A stretch of DNA of 11,504 nucleotides, taken from positions 1 to 11,504 of the forward strand of contig WAOU01000110.1 in assembly GCA_015521095.1 (NCBI GenBank), given 5' to 3'. This document shows, one piece after another, positions 1-7,105 of the stretch. A program made the position numbers and the translations under genes. The notes under the pieces were generated by a model. It did no database searches. It saw nothing but the letters and a program-made list of their open reading frames with translations, and was not told the origin of the DNA. Position 1 is the stretch's first letter. Every line of letters starts with the position of its first letter. Source of the stretch: Desulfurococcales archaeon (GTDB lineage: Archaea > Thermoproteota > Thermoprotei_A > Sulfolobales > Acidilobaceae).

Positions 1-349
1 CTATGAATAGTCCTATTGCGGCTAGTATTGCTATTGGGAGGAGTATTCCTAGTAGTGGCGATGCTATTAGTAGGATTATTGCTATGGCGTAGTATCTTAT
101 TGCCTTGTATAGTTCTTCTCCTATTTTTGGTACTGTCTCTGATAGTTGTTTGGATCCTTGGTATAGCCAGAGGAGGCCTAGGAGGAATAGTAGCAATGAT
201 ACTAGTTCAAGTATGGTTGAAAACAAGTGTTTATCAATAAGTGAGGACACGAAAAGGATTATGAAGGATACTACCCATAAATTGAATCCATCGCTTATCA
301 GCTTGAATGATTCTTCTTCCAGTTTTCTCCTTGTATAGTACTGTTGCAT
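1..349 (-). CDS. N-terminal part of a multi-pass membrane protein, truncated by the window edge
   Basis: An open frame on the minus strand starts at an ATG (347-349) and runs without a stop for 116 codons off the left end. It begins with a short charged segment (residues 1-20, several Arg, Lys and Glu). Hydrophobic stretches follow at about 24-38, 42-63 and 86-116; the last is long enough for two helices broken by Pro98 and Pro105. A cytoplasm-like charged linker lies between (about 64-85). A G-run at 357-362, seven bases before the ATG, is a weak ribosome binding site. The coding reading is supported by alternating hydrophobic and charged blocks and by Leu/Ile/Ala codons typical of the other genes here. 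It resembles small crenarchaeal integral membrane families such as DUF973, but I cannot assign it. Function unknown; a divergent neighbour of the secreted protein at 588. Confidence 0.7.
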   Translation of the reverse strand, partial: MQQYYTRRKLEEESFKLISDGFNLWVVSFIILFVSSLIDKHLFSTILELVSLLLFLLGLLWLYQGSKQLSETVPKIGEELYKAIRYYAIAIILLIASPLLGILLPIAILAAIGLFI

Positions 350-587
350 AATTGTACCCCCCTGTTATTAATTAGTAGCCGTCAATGTATATTAGTCGGT
401 ATGTTACTTATCTAGGACGTTCTCGTATATGTTTGTCTGTGGAAGCGTATGTTGCTATGCATCTTGTTTGTATTATTGAATAATTGAATACAGGCTCCTA
501 GTTGTTATATAGTTGCCTTATTTAGGTGTCCTATATAAACAGTTAATAATCAAAGGGCTAAGATTAACTTATATAGTGGTGATAGAT
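350..587. promoter_or_regulatory. Divergent promoter region between the membrane protein and the beta-propeller protein
   Basis: This 238-base spacer separates two genes transcribed away from each other. For the minus gene, a TATA-like element on the minus strand (TAATATAC, 387-394) would start transcription about 15 bases before the ATG. For the plus gene there are two candidates. TATATAAA at 532-539 would give a start near 560 and a short leader holding the GGTGAT ribosome site. TTATATAG at 569-576 is preceded by a BRE-like TTAAC but would initiate after the TTG at 588. A near-perfect palindrome, ATTATTGAATAAT (472-484), could be an operator. Promoter positions are inferred from spacing only. 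Confidence 0.5.
578..583 (+). promoter_or_regulatory. Ribosome binding site GGTGAT deciding the TTG start at 588
   Basis: GGTGAT matches the core of the archaeal anti-Shine-Dalgarno complement (GGAGGTGATC) and lies four bases before TTG 588. The longer frame that opens with TTG 513 has no comparable site, and its first 25 codons overlap the likely TATA boxes. This favours 588 as the start. Confidence 0.55.
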
Positions 588-2654
588 TTGTCTATAAGAA
601 GCGTTCTTAACCGACAGGTATTTTCAACGATTATGTTATTCCTTATGATTACAAGTCTTGCTTTGGGAACTGGACATGCCGAACTACCATATGGTCCATA
701 CCAGGAGGTTATGGGACTAGCACTGTTTCTAAACATTGACGTCAATAATACTATTGTCGGCTACAAGTTTCTATATCAAGATAGTCTAGTCCTCGTGTTA
801 ATGAATAGATCTACGGGACAGTATTTCCTTCACTTAATACAGTATACTGGTGGCCATACAGTTGTTGCCCTCCCAGATGATATAGGTCTAGTGAACTATA
901 TCGATAATAGCCCGGATGGAGGCGTAATGATTATCGATGGATTCGACAAGAACCTGGTTAGAAAAACATGGATCATAAACATAGACACCCAAGATGCCTC
1001 TGTGTTAAATCTATCGATGCCTGGACTACAGGAGACAGGAGTCACTCCGGACTGGTATAATAGCAGGCTACTCGTAGTTCAAACTAACTATACTAACACG
1101 ATTGTATCATCTTATACTATCAGTGGTCTTTCAAGGATATGGAGTCTAGACCTAGGACCCTCTATAGGTGTAAAAGCCTTTACATGCCAGGATAATTACT
1201 TAATTATATTGGAGAATGAAACCGACTCCATAATTTATAGAATTGGACAAGATGGAACACTTATCGATGAGACGATTGTTGGTATCCGGGGGAAGACTGT
1301 ACCTTTAGGAGACTGTAGTAAGCTAGCCGTCTATGTCACCAATAATGGCCTATACCTAGTAGACTTGGGATCAGGAGATCTCACATTCGTGAACGGGGTC
1401 TCTGGATATCTCGAAGATCTCTTCCCTAGCCCTCAAGGTGACTATATCGCGGTACTAGTCTCAGAGTACTTTATGGGAGGAAACAAGACAATATACGTGG
1501 TCTCTAGTAGCGGAAACGTTGTGTTTAGCGATACGTATCCGAGGATCGAGAAGATATCATGGTCTCCATCGGGCATACTTGGATTCGTTGCAGGTAACAC
1601 AACATTCTACCCGGATAGACTAGTACTAGTAGACGCCTCCTCGAACACCAGTACTATAATAGGCCCGTTTACAGGCCCTGTTACTGCATATGGATGGTAT
1701 GGAGACTCTTTATATATGGCTTATTCATCGGGCTATTCTAGCCCGACATATATTAGGATATACAATTCTAGCATGGGTATAGTAGTGGATCAATCCATAG
1801 GACTTCCACTTCGACTAGATAATCTCTTAATAACAAGTGTAGACGGCCAACAAGTGATTTATTATGTGGGAACTTATTATGATATGGATACAGATTCGGT
1901 ACATTCTCTCGTACTGGGATATGTGCTCCGGGAAGGCATAGTGATTTCATGGACTCCTGTAAAGGAGATAGTTGCAATACCTGACAAGAATCATGAGATA
2001 GTTACGGTTAGCGACAGCAGGAATACAGATGGGCTAAGCCTATCGTATACCCTTACATACTCACATGGATCAACGGTAACGTACACCTCGGGTATAGGCA
2101 ATGAATACTATCAGACGTTCATTAATGGAGTCGTAGTAGCAGTTTATGCTACTGCTACCGGAAGCGGAGAGGCACAGATTATCTTATCTAGTCCCATGGC
2201 GCTAGAAGCCCTCATACTAGATCAAGGAAACATCACCGGAGCACAAGTAGTCGTTGATAATGAAACACATGTACGAATAATACTAAGTCCCGATGGTGGA
2301 ACGGCAAGCATAGAAGACACCGTCATAGTCTTCAAATATCCTGCAAACCAGCCATTGCCAGATATGGAGCTTCTCAACTATACGATAAGACTTGAGCCAT
2401 CCGTGGAAACAAGTTCAGGGCAAACAACTACTACAAGCCAGTCAACAGGTTCAGGACTCGAAATCACAGGAACCTATAGTGGAAAAGAGGAAACCTCTGG
2501 TGCTGTCGCACCAACCGAGCAAGAAGCAGAGTCTGAGTCGAGCCAGACTACGAGTATAACTGGTGAGCAGGGGTCGAGTAGTATAACGAAGATATTAATG
2601 ATTGTAGTGATCATTGCTATTATCATAATTGCTTTAAGGTTCCTGAAGAAATAG
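588..2654 (+). CDS. Secreted, C-terminally anchored beta-propeller-like surface protein
   Basis: The product is 688 residues if translation starts at TTG 588; TTG 513 and ATG 633 are alternatives. A signal peptide is visible: two Arg near the N-terminus, a hydrophobic core, and an Ala-x-Ala-like end at Gly-His-Ala (about residue 31). The ectodomain (32-608) is beta-rich, with short repeated strands and turns of the SPDG/SPxG kind at about 108, 281, 326 and 567. Such turns are common in WD40/TolB-like propellers, so a propeller fold is inferred, not shown. Several Asn-x-Ser/Thr sites would suit N-glycosylation. A Ser/Thr/Glu-rich stalk (609-667) is followed by an Ile-rich membrane helix (about 669-684) and a basic Lys-Lys tail. 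It therefore probably stands on the outer membrane face. No catalytic motif was recognised. The same overall design occurs in the minus-strand protein at 3715-6855. A propeller involved in binding or scaffolding is a guess. Confidence 0.8.
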   Translation: MSIRSVLNRQVFSTIMLFLMITSLALGTGHAELPYGPYQEVMGLALFLNIDVNNTIVGYKFLYQDSLVLVLMNRSTGQYFLHLIQYTGGHTVVALPDDIGLVNYIDNSPDGGVMIIDGFDKNLVRKTWIINIDTQDASVLNLSMPGLQETGVTPDWYNSRLLVVQTNYTNTIVSSYTISGLSRIWSLDLGPSIGVKAFTCQDNYLIILENETDSIIYRIGQDGTLIDETIVGIRGKTVPLGDCSKLAVYVTNNGLYLVDLGSGDLTFVNGVSGYLEDLFPSPQGDYIAVLVSEYFMGGNKTIYVVSSSGNVVFSDTYPRIEKISWSPSGILGFVAGNTTFYPDRLVLVDASSNTSTIIGPFTGPVTAYGWYGDSLYMAYSSGYSSPTYIRIYNSSMGIVVDQSIGLPLRLDNLLITSVDGQQVIYYVGTYYDMDTDSVHSLVLGYVLREGIVISWTPVKEIVAIPDKNHEIVTVSDSRNTDGLSLSYTLTYSHGSTVTYTSGIGNEYYQTFINGVVVAVYATATGSGEAQIILSSPMALEALILDQGNITGAQVVVDNETHVRIILSPDGGTASIEDTVIVFKYPANQPLPDMELLNYTIRLEPSVETSSGQTTTTSQSTGSGLEITGTYSGKEETSGAVAPTEQEAESESSQTTSITGEQGSSSITKILMIVVIIAIIIIALRFLKK

Positions 2655-2693
2655 TTCAAAGCAAACATGTATAATTAACTATATAAATTATAA

Positions 2694-2704
2694 TTTTTCT
2701 TTTT
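2694..2704 (+). terminator. T-tract terminator after the beta-propeller gene
   Basis: TTTTTCTTTTT begins 40 bases after the stop codon, in an AT-rich stretch. Oligo-T on the coding strand is the usual archaeal intrinsic termination signal. It lies between two convergent genes and serves the plus strand. No comparable T-run is obvious for the minus-strand GTPase gene. Confidence 0.6.
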
Positions 2705-2726
2705 GTAAATTCTTTGGTATTTCCTT

Positions 2727-3488
2727 CTAACTCAGATCCCCACACTGGCACTGTAATTCTAAAACAATCCTATGTAGATCATCAAGACCCTCTCCTCGTA
2801 TTGCAGAAATCCTTGGTACTAGTACTCTCCTTGCATAGAGTCTTAACTGTTTTAATATATCGAATAACATCTCTCCATATAGTGAGTGAGTGTTTTTGAG
2901 CTGTCTTCTGATCCTCGAAAAGTCTCCCCATAGATCAAAAGTATATTCTTCATGACCCGCAAGGAGGTCTGCCTTATTGACTACTGGGGCAATATCTGTA
3001 TTGAGACGGAGTTGAACAGCAATGCTCAGTAGTAATTGGAACGCGTAGTCTGTGGGGTTAGTTATTAAACCTGCATCAATAATATACAAGCCTGCAACAT
3101 GTGACGATACGCTATTTAGCCGGTCAACTAGCTGTATGCTGGTTTCCCTGAAGAGAAATATCTCCATTTGACCCGGTGTGTCTATTAGTACATAGTCCGC
3201 CTCTGAATTAGCTATATGGGAGAGTGGTTCTTCTAGTCTTTCTGATAGGAGCTCCATGCTCTTGACGAGTGCCCCGTTTGGCCCGAGACCCTTTTCCCTG
3301 GCTATCCGTCTCGCATCTATTATTTTTCGGATGTCATAGTCAGGCTTATAGGGAAGGTATTCTGCTGCAGGGTCGAGGTTAACAATGTATACTTTAGCTC
3401 CTATTTCTGTTCTGAGCCATCTAGCATAGGTCCGTGTTAGTGTGGACTTTCCGCTTCCTGCTGGACCTAAGATGAGAAGTGTATACAT
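2727..3488 (-). CDS. GPN-loop GTPase (PAB0955/Gpn1-like)
   Basis: The 253-residue protein has the full GPN-GTPase signature. The P-loop GPAGSGKST is at 8-16, the family-defining Gly-Pro-Asn insert at 69-71 (LGPNG), the switch/G3 motif DTPGQME at 103-109, the G4 motif NKAD at 171-174 and a G5-like Ser-Ala at 228-229. Archaeal members are dimeric GTPases in which the GPN loop reaches into the partner's active site; eukaryotic relatives (Gpn1-3) act in RNA polymerase assembly and import. The archaeal role is unsettled. Length is typical. The ATG is supported by an almost complete ribosome site, GGAG plus TGAT (3494-3502), five bases upstream. The C-terminus ends in a Cys-Gln-Cys-Gly motif (247-250), which is a small oddity. 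It lies 226 bases downstream of the A2M-like gene on the same strand and probably has its own promoter. Confidence 0.95.
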   Translation of the reverse strand: MYTLLILGPAGSGKSTLTRTYARWLRTEIGAKVYIVNLDPAAEYLPYKPDYDIRKIIDARRIAREKGLGPNGALVKSMELLSERLEEPLSHIANSEADYVLIDTPGQMEIFLFRETSIQLVDRLNSVSSHVAGLYIIDAGLITNPTDYAFQLLLSIAVQLRLNTDIAPVVNKADLLAGHEEYTFDLWGDFSRIRRQLKNTHSLYGEMLFDILKQLRLYARRVLVPRISAIRGEGLDDLHRIVLELQCQCGDLS

Positions 3489-3493
3489 GCTAC

Positions 3494-3502
3494 ATCATCT
3501 CC
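3494..3502 (-). promoter_or_regulatory. Strong ribosome binding site of the GPN GTPase gene
   Basis: Read on the minus strand the site is GGAGATGAT, one mismatch from GGAGGTGAT, ending five bases before the ATG at 3486-3488. It fixes this start codon. Confidence 0.7.
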
Positions 3503-3662
3503 GCATGTGTGCTTTATCGTTGATCATAGTATGGTAGATGGGAGTTTTGCTGCGTTGGGTTGGTTTGCTTCATTTCTTCTGTTATTCCAGTTTTGTAGGA
3601 GTACTATTGTAAATGATTTTTATTGGTGGCGGTTTAGAAACTCTTACTTTATGTATTTGGGG

Positions 3663-3670
3663 AAAAATAA
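3663..3670 (-). terminator. Possible T-rich terminator of the A2M-like gene
   Basis: On the minus strand this reads TTATTTTT, about 45 bases after the A2M-like stop codon. It is the only clear T-rich run in the spacer. Its assignment as an archaeal oligo-T terminator rests on composition and position alone. Confidence 0.4.
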
Positions 3671-3702
3671 ATTGGGAGGATCTGGTAGTTGGAGAACCTT
3701 TT

Positions 3703-3718
3703 ATAGTATTTATACTAT
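3703..3718. repeat. Perfect inverted repeat ATAGTAT-TT-ATACTAT over a stop codon
   Basis: Two perfect seven-base arms (3703-3709 and 3712-3718) flank a two-base spacer. The right arm contains the TAG stop codon of the A2M-like gene (3715-3717 on the minus strand). Read on the minus strand the centre forms TATAAATA. It could be a protein-binding site, a promoter element for the GPN GTPase gene, or a chance AT-rich palindrome. Confidence 0.6.
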
Positions 3719-6700
3719 CGTCTTTTTATTAATTTTATTAATATTAATATAATTGCTATCGCAGCTATTATATATGTTGTAGGTATTCCTTGGGTAGGAG
3801 ATGTTTCTGACTCGCTTGTTGTCTCTGTTTGTGTTTCTCCTGTCTGCTCACTTGTTTGAGTTTGTTGCGCTGGAGGCGACGTTGCAGTCGATTCTTCTCC
3901 TGTCCCCGCTAGGTTAACTTGCGAGTATGCATAGTTGTCGGGGTTATACATTTCGCTAATCCTTGCCGGAATTACTTCTTGTAGGGTTATATCTTCAACC
4001 AGTGGTTTTAGTAGTACTTGTATGGATGTTGTTCCTGATTGTAGCTGTTCGATTGCTACTGCTACTAGGGCGCCGTGGTCTTCTACTGCGTAGCCTTGTT
4101 GTCTGAGAGTGTCAAGGTCTATACTGTATCCTGCTGGTACTGGTATTTCTAGAACTAGATAGTAGAGTGGCTGGGCCGATGATATTAGAATAGTTGACGG
4201 TATTGATCCATCTGGGTTTTGTTCCTCAATGTTCCATGTGAGTGATAACCCTTCTCCTTGTAGGGATACCTTATTGTTGTCTAGTCTTTCTCCTTTTACC
4301 GGTGCCAGCGTTGTTGTAGTCCAATAGTATGTCTCCACAGTGATATATGCTGATCCCTCTGAACTTGTTACTTCTAGTTCGAATGTATTGTTTCCTATAG
4401 CTAGGTCTGGGTGGAGTGTTACTTTCTCGCCTGGTGCTAGGCTCCCGCTCCATATCGCTTGATTGTTTAGATATAATACTAATGATACTGGTGTAGTTGT
4501 CATAGAATAGTGTCTCAGCATTTGTAGTGTGCCGACTACCACTGCTCCGGTCCTAGTGGTGCTGTGAAGCCAGTTTTCCGCATTTTGTATTAGCCAGGCT
4601 AGGCCCTGGTTTGTCGTGTCAGTCCATCCCTGTACATAGTATAGTGCTTGGATGGCGTATGCTGTTGTTACTTCTGTGCTGTGGCTCCATCCATAACTGG
4701 TAGAGGTCCAGTAAATTGTTTCTCCGTCCGAGACTCCGTTATTCACTAGCCAGTCCGCTGAGGATGATAACGCATTGTTTACGAGGGTTTGTAGGGTGCT
4801 GTTTGGTGTTATTCCTGGTACTTGTGCTAGTGCAATCATTACTAGGGCGGTAATGTACGGGTCTCCTGTGGCTGATGATTCAGGCCCCCAGCTTCCATCG
4901 TCTAACTGGTTTGATAATAGGAACGTTGTAGCATTGTCTATAACGGCTATATCGAATGGTTCACTGTAGCCGTAGTTTTGTAGGTTATGGTATGTCAATG
5001 ACAGAGTGTATAGTATGTACGCGGTCAGTTCTATTCTGTCATCGACATAGTCTGGTGAAACAGGTGTCCATCCGCCGTCTGGATCTTGAGTGTTTATAAA
5101 GTACTGTGACGCGTTATACATTGCTCCTGGGATAGTGTTTCCTCCAGTGCTGACCGGTAGATATATACTGTTGTCGAAGGCCCACTCCGCTGTCTTTACA
5201 AGACCCTCCAATACATATGCTGTGAAGAAAGGTGTTGAATCATATTCTGGGAACCAGCCCCAACCTCCATCTGGTTTTTGAAGATCAACTAGTTCCAGTG
5301 CGCCACCTATTACTATCTGGGCATATTCTTGATATTCTTCTTCGGTAATGGCATCCTCATAGTATGACAGATATAGTATCGCGTTGAGGCTCGCTAATAG
5401 TTTGCTGGTTCTTTGCTCTGCGCATCCATATGGGTAGGCTATTAGATCTTTTATTTCGCTTATGTATATGACTGTTGGCTTAGTTGAAATTGTGACTGTA
5501 GTTGTCTCATAGAGTAAACTTGATGGGAGCTCGTGGCTTAGGATTGCTGGTTCATCTGGAGTGGCTTCTCCGGCGCTGAATATTGCGTATTGGTATGGGG
5601 AGGGCGATATTTTGATATAGCTTGTTCTCTTGATCGTGTAGTTTCCTACTAGTGCTCCTGTTTCATTATAGGCCAAGTATGATATGTACAGTGATACTTT
5701 GGTTGTTCCAACCTCGTGTAGGACTTGGAATAGGTAAGTATTAGTATATGACTCCCCTGGAGCAAGAGTGAACTGCTCCGTGAGTGGTGGTGCTAGTTGT
5801 GGGTCGAGGAACATTGACTCATATTCTAACTCTGTAGTCACCTCGTATGTTAGGTTTTCTTTATTTGTGTTTGTAATGTTGAATGATAACGGTATTGTCT
5901 GATCCCAGTATGCAGATAGTGGCGCGTCTAATTCGGCTGTTAGTTGTCCGAATCCTGGTAGGAGTGATGCTAGATTTGAGAGCATTGCTGTGCTGTTGGT
6001 ATATGCATAGGCGTATATGTATGTTACTTGGTCACCTGGTTCTAGTGAGAGTTTCCATGTTAATCCGACAACTATATCTCCTGTGGTTATGACTTCACTG
6101 TTTAAGTTAATTCTCTCGGGTGGATCTTCCCCGTGATAGTATGCTACGTAGGCTCCATTGAATAAGTCATAGGATCCGATGATTATCCCCATGGGATATC
6201 CCGTTGACTGGTCTATTTGGAGTAGCCAGGGCTCGCTGAACTGATCTCTGCTTAGGAACGTCTCGACTGTCAATCTAGTTATTTGATCGCCGAGAGGGGC
6301 AAGAATATAGTCTCCGGAAGCTCCCGCGATGTCAAGATCCATGTACTCTTCATATAGCATGTCCATGTAGCTCTGGGTACCATTGTTTATTATAGTAGTC
6401 TTCACGATAAGGAGAGGTGCCTCACTTAGCATTACGAATTCGCGCTTTACTACTAGTCCAGTCCCCGACTCATAGCCAGTATGCTGTATCGCATATGTAT
6501 CTGTCCTGTTTATTGTTTCCATATACTCGTTCCAGTCAAAGTCTCCGGAATCAACTATCGCATAGCTTGAATAGTTTCCGTCATATATACCGAAATCATT
6601 CAAGTACATAATGTCAGAATCCAAATCAATTAACGGTACTGCAGCAAGGCCCTCGATTCTTCCATAGTATATCGCGCTGTATAGATACTGGCTCTGTATC

Positions 6701-6855
6701 TCTACGTCTAGTCCCGGAGGAGAATGTGTTATAGATCCCTCCTGGGTACTTGTTGTCGTCTGTGTGGTTCCGATAAAGCTCGTCGACGGAGCTATCGAAA
6801 GTACTATTATGACGAGTAGGAGTATTCCGAGTGCTCCCTTATGTTTATATTTCAA
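3715..6855 (-). CDS. Membrane-anchored alpha-2-macroglobulin-like thioester protein
   Basis: This is a 1046-residue exported protein. A signal peptide occupies about 1-26. A beta-rich N-terminal region (about 30-310) resembles the sugar-enzyme beta-sandwich type, and an Ig/CARDB-like domain follows (about 310-430). The motif YPYGCAEQ carries the putative internal thioester between Cys478 and Gln481 (CxEQ), as in complement C3 and bacterial A2M. Four toroid repeats follow, with Trp532 (GGWGW), Trp596 (GGW), Trp656 (GSWG) and Trp723 (GWS), each before a Thr-Ala-type helix; this is the thioester domain, about 460-770. The C-terminal part has an IPVPAGY strand and ends in PARISEMYNP (963-972), matching the end of bacterial A2Ms. 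A Thr/Ser/Glu/Gln-rich stalk (985-1026), a membrane helix (about 1028-1043) and a Lys-Arg-Arg tail complete it. Bacterial A2Ms are about 1500-1900 residues with many N-terminal MG domains, so this one is short. A2Ms covalently trap proteases; here trapping or adhesion is inferred. TTG start with a GGAGG ribosome site. Confidence 0.85.
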   Translation of the reverse strand: MKYKHKGALGILLLVIIVLSIAPSTSFIGTTQTTTSTQEGSITHSPPGLDVEIQSQYLYSAIYYGRIEGLAAVPLIDLDSDIMYLNDFGIYDGNYSSYAIVDSGDFDWNEYMETINRTDTYAIQHTGYESGTGLVVKREFVMLSEAPLLIVKTTIINNGTQSYMDMLYEEYMDLDIAGASGDYILAPLGDQITRLTVETFLSRDQFSEPWLLQIDQSTGYPMGIIIGSYDLFNGAYVAYYHGEDPPERINLNSEVITTGDIVVGLTWKLSLEPGDQVTYIYAYAYTNSTAMLSNLASLLPGFGQLTAELDAPLSAYWDQTIPLSFNITNTNKENLTYEVTTELEYESMFLDPQLAPPLTEQFTLAPGESYTNTYLFQVLHEVGTTKVSLYISYLAYNETGALVGNYTIKRTSYIKISPSPYQYAIFSAGEATPDEPAILSHELPSSLLYETTTVTISTKPTVIYISEIKDLIAYPYGCAEQRTSKLLASLNAILYLSYYEDAITEEEYQEYAQIVIGGALELVDLQKPDGGWGWFPEYDSTPFFTAYVLEGLVKTAEWAFDNSIYLPVSTGGNTIPGAMYNASQYFINTQDPDGGWTPVSPDYVDDRIELTAYILYTLSLTYHNLQNYGYSEPFDIAVIDNATTFLLSNQLDDGSWGPESSATGDPYITALVMIALAQVPGITPNSTLQTLVNNALSSSADWLVNNGVSDGETIYWTSTSYGWSHSTEVTTAYAIQALYYVQGWTDTTNQGLAWLIQNAENWLHSTTRTGAVVVGTLQMLRHYSMTTTPVSLVLYLNNQAIWSGSLAPGEKVTLHPDLAIGNNTFELEVTSSEGSAYITVETYYWTTTTLAPVKGERLDNNKVSLQGEGLSLTWNIEEQNPDGSIPSTILISSAQPLYYLVLEIPVPAGYSIDLDTLRQQGYAVEDHGALVAVAIEQLQSGTTSIQVLLKPLVEDITLQEVIPARISEMYNPDNYAYSQVNLAGTGEESTATSPPAQQTQTSEQTGETQTETTSESETSPTQGIPTTYIIAAIAIILILIKLIKRR

Positions 6856-6865
6856 ATCTATTCTT

Positions 6866-6870
6866 CCTCC
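6866..6870 (-). promoter_or_regulatory. Ribosome binding site supporting the TTG start of the A2M-like gene
   Basis: GGAGG on the minus strand ends ten bases before the TTG at 6853-6855. The TTG opens Met-Lys-Tyr-Lys-His-Lys, a basic n-region directly before the hydrophobic core of the signal peptide. Motif and signal-peptide geometry agree on this start. Confidence 0.65.
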
Positions 6871-7100
6871 TTCTACTATTAAAGGTATGGTCGTTGTACT
6901 AGATTGTAAACAGAGATTATAATACTGGCTTATAGGAGAATATATGTTAGGCTATAGATAAGTATCTGTTAATAGTCTCATATTAACATTAATGCAGTAG
7001 AAACATTATATGATAGGATAATTGATAATATTATATTAAATATATTATGTAAATATTCTATAAATTTAAACAAATAATCCCAAACAGACACATTATAGCC

Positions 7101-7105
7101 GGTGA
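7101..7105 (+). promoter_or_regulatory. Ribosome binding site supporting the TTG start of the GGT-family gene
   Basis: GGTGA lies seven bases before TTG 7113. No in-frame ATG exists before codon 76, and the conserved N-terminal GGT segment (Ser-Glu-Asn-Pro-Leu-Ala, Gly-Gly-Asn) precedes that ATG. The TTG is therefore almost certainly the start. Confidence 0.7.

Larger units (their letters stand above)
3489..3714 (-). promoter_or_regulatory. Spacer between the A2M-like gene and the GPN GTPase gene
   Basis: This 226-base interval holds no convincing gene. Read on the minus strand, a TATA-rich start (TATAAATA, then TATAAAA) follows directly after the upstream stop codon. Next comes a T-rich patch TTATTTTT (3663-3670), which could terminate the A2M-like transcript, and then mostly A/C-rich sequence up to the GTPase ribosome site. 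If the TATA boxes are used for the GTPase, its leader would be almost 200 bases. A weak GATAAAG closer to the start codon is an alternative but would trim off the ribosome site. Function of the interval is unresolved. Confidence 0.4.

Noticed and set aside
16..338. Two plus-strand open frames near the left edge, one very hydrophobic
   Set aside because: They lie antisense to the continuous minus-strand membrane protein frame, which has a start codon, a weak ribosome site and coherent helix/charge pattern.
513..587. Upstream TTG extending the propeller protein by 25 residues
   Set aside because: The extension overlaps both likely TATA boxes, lacks a ribosome site and would bury the signal peptide about 60 residues into the protein.
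3507..3752. Plus-strand 81-codon open frame in the spacer before the GPN GTPase gene, with a hydrophobic C-terminus
   Set aside because: It has no ribosome site or promoter of its own, and its hydrophobic end is the antisense of the A2M-like membrane-anchor codons. It looks like a by-product of AT-rich sequence.
4370..4390. GTTCGAA-like T-loop motif suggesting a tRNA
   Set aside because: It lies within the A2M-like coding sequence and no acceptor or anticodon stem could be paired around it; a second similar motif near 10366 is inside the oxidoreductase beta gene.
7021..7080. AT-rich repeats and partial palindromes (TAATAT/ATATTA) suggesting an origin or integration site
   Set aside because: Only low-complexity A+T sequence in a divergent promoter region; no origin recognition boxes, tRNA end or direct repeats were found.
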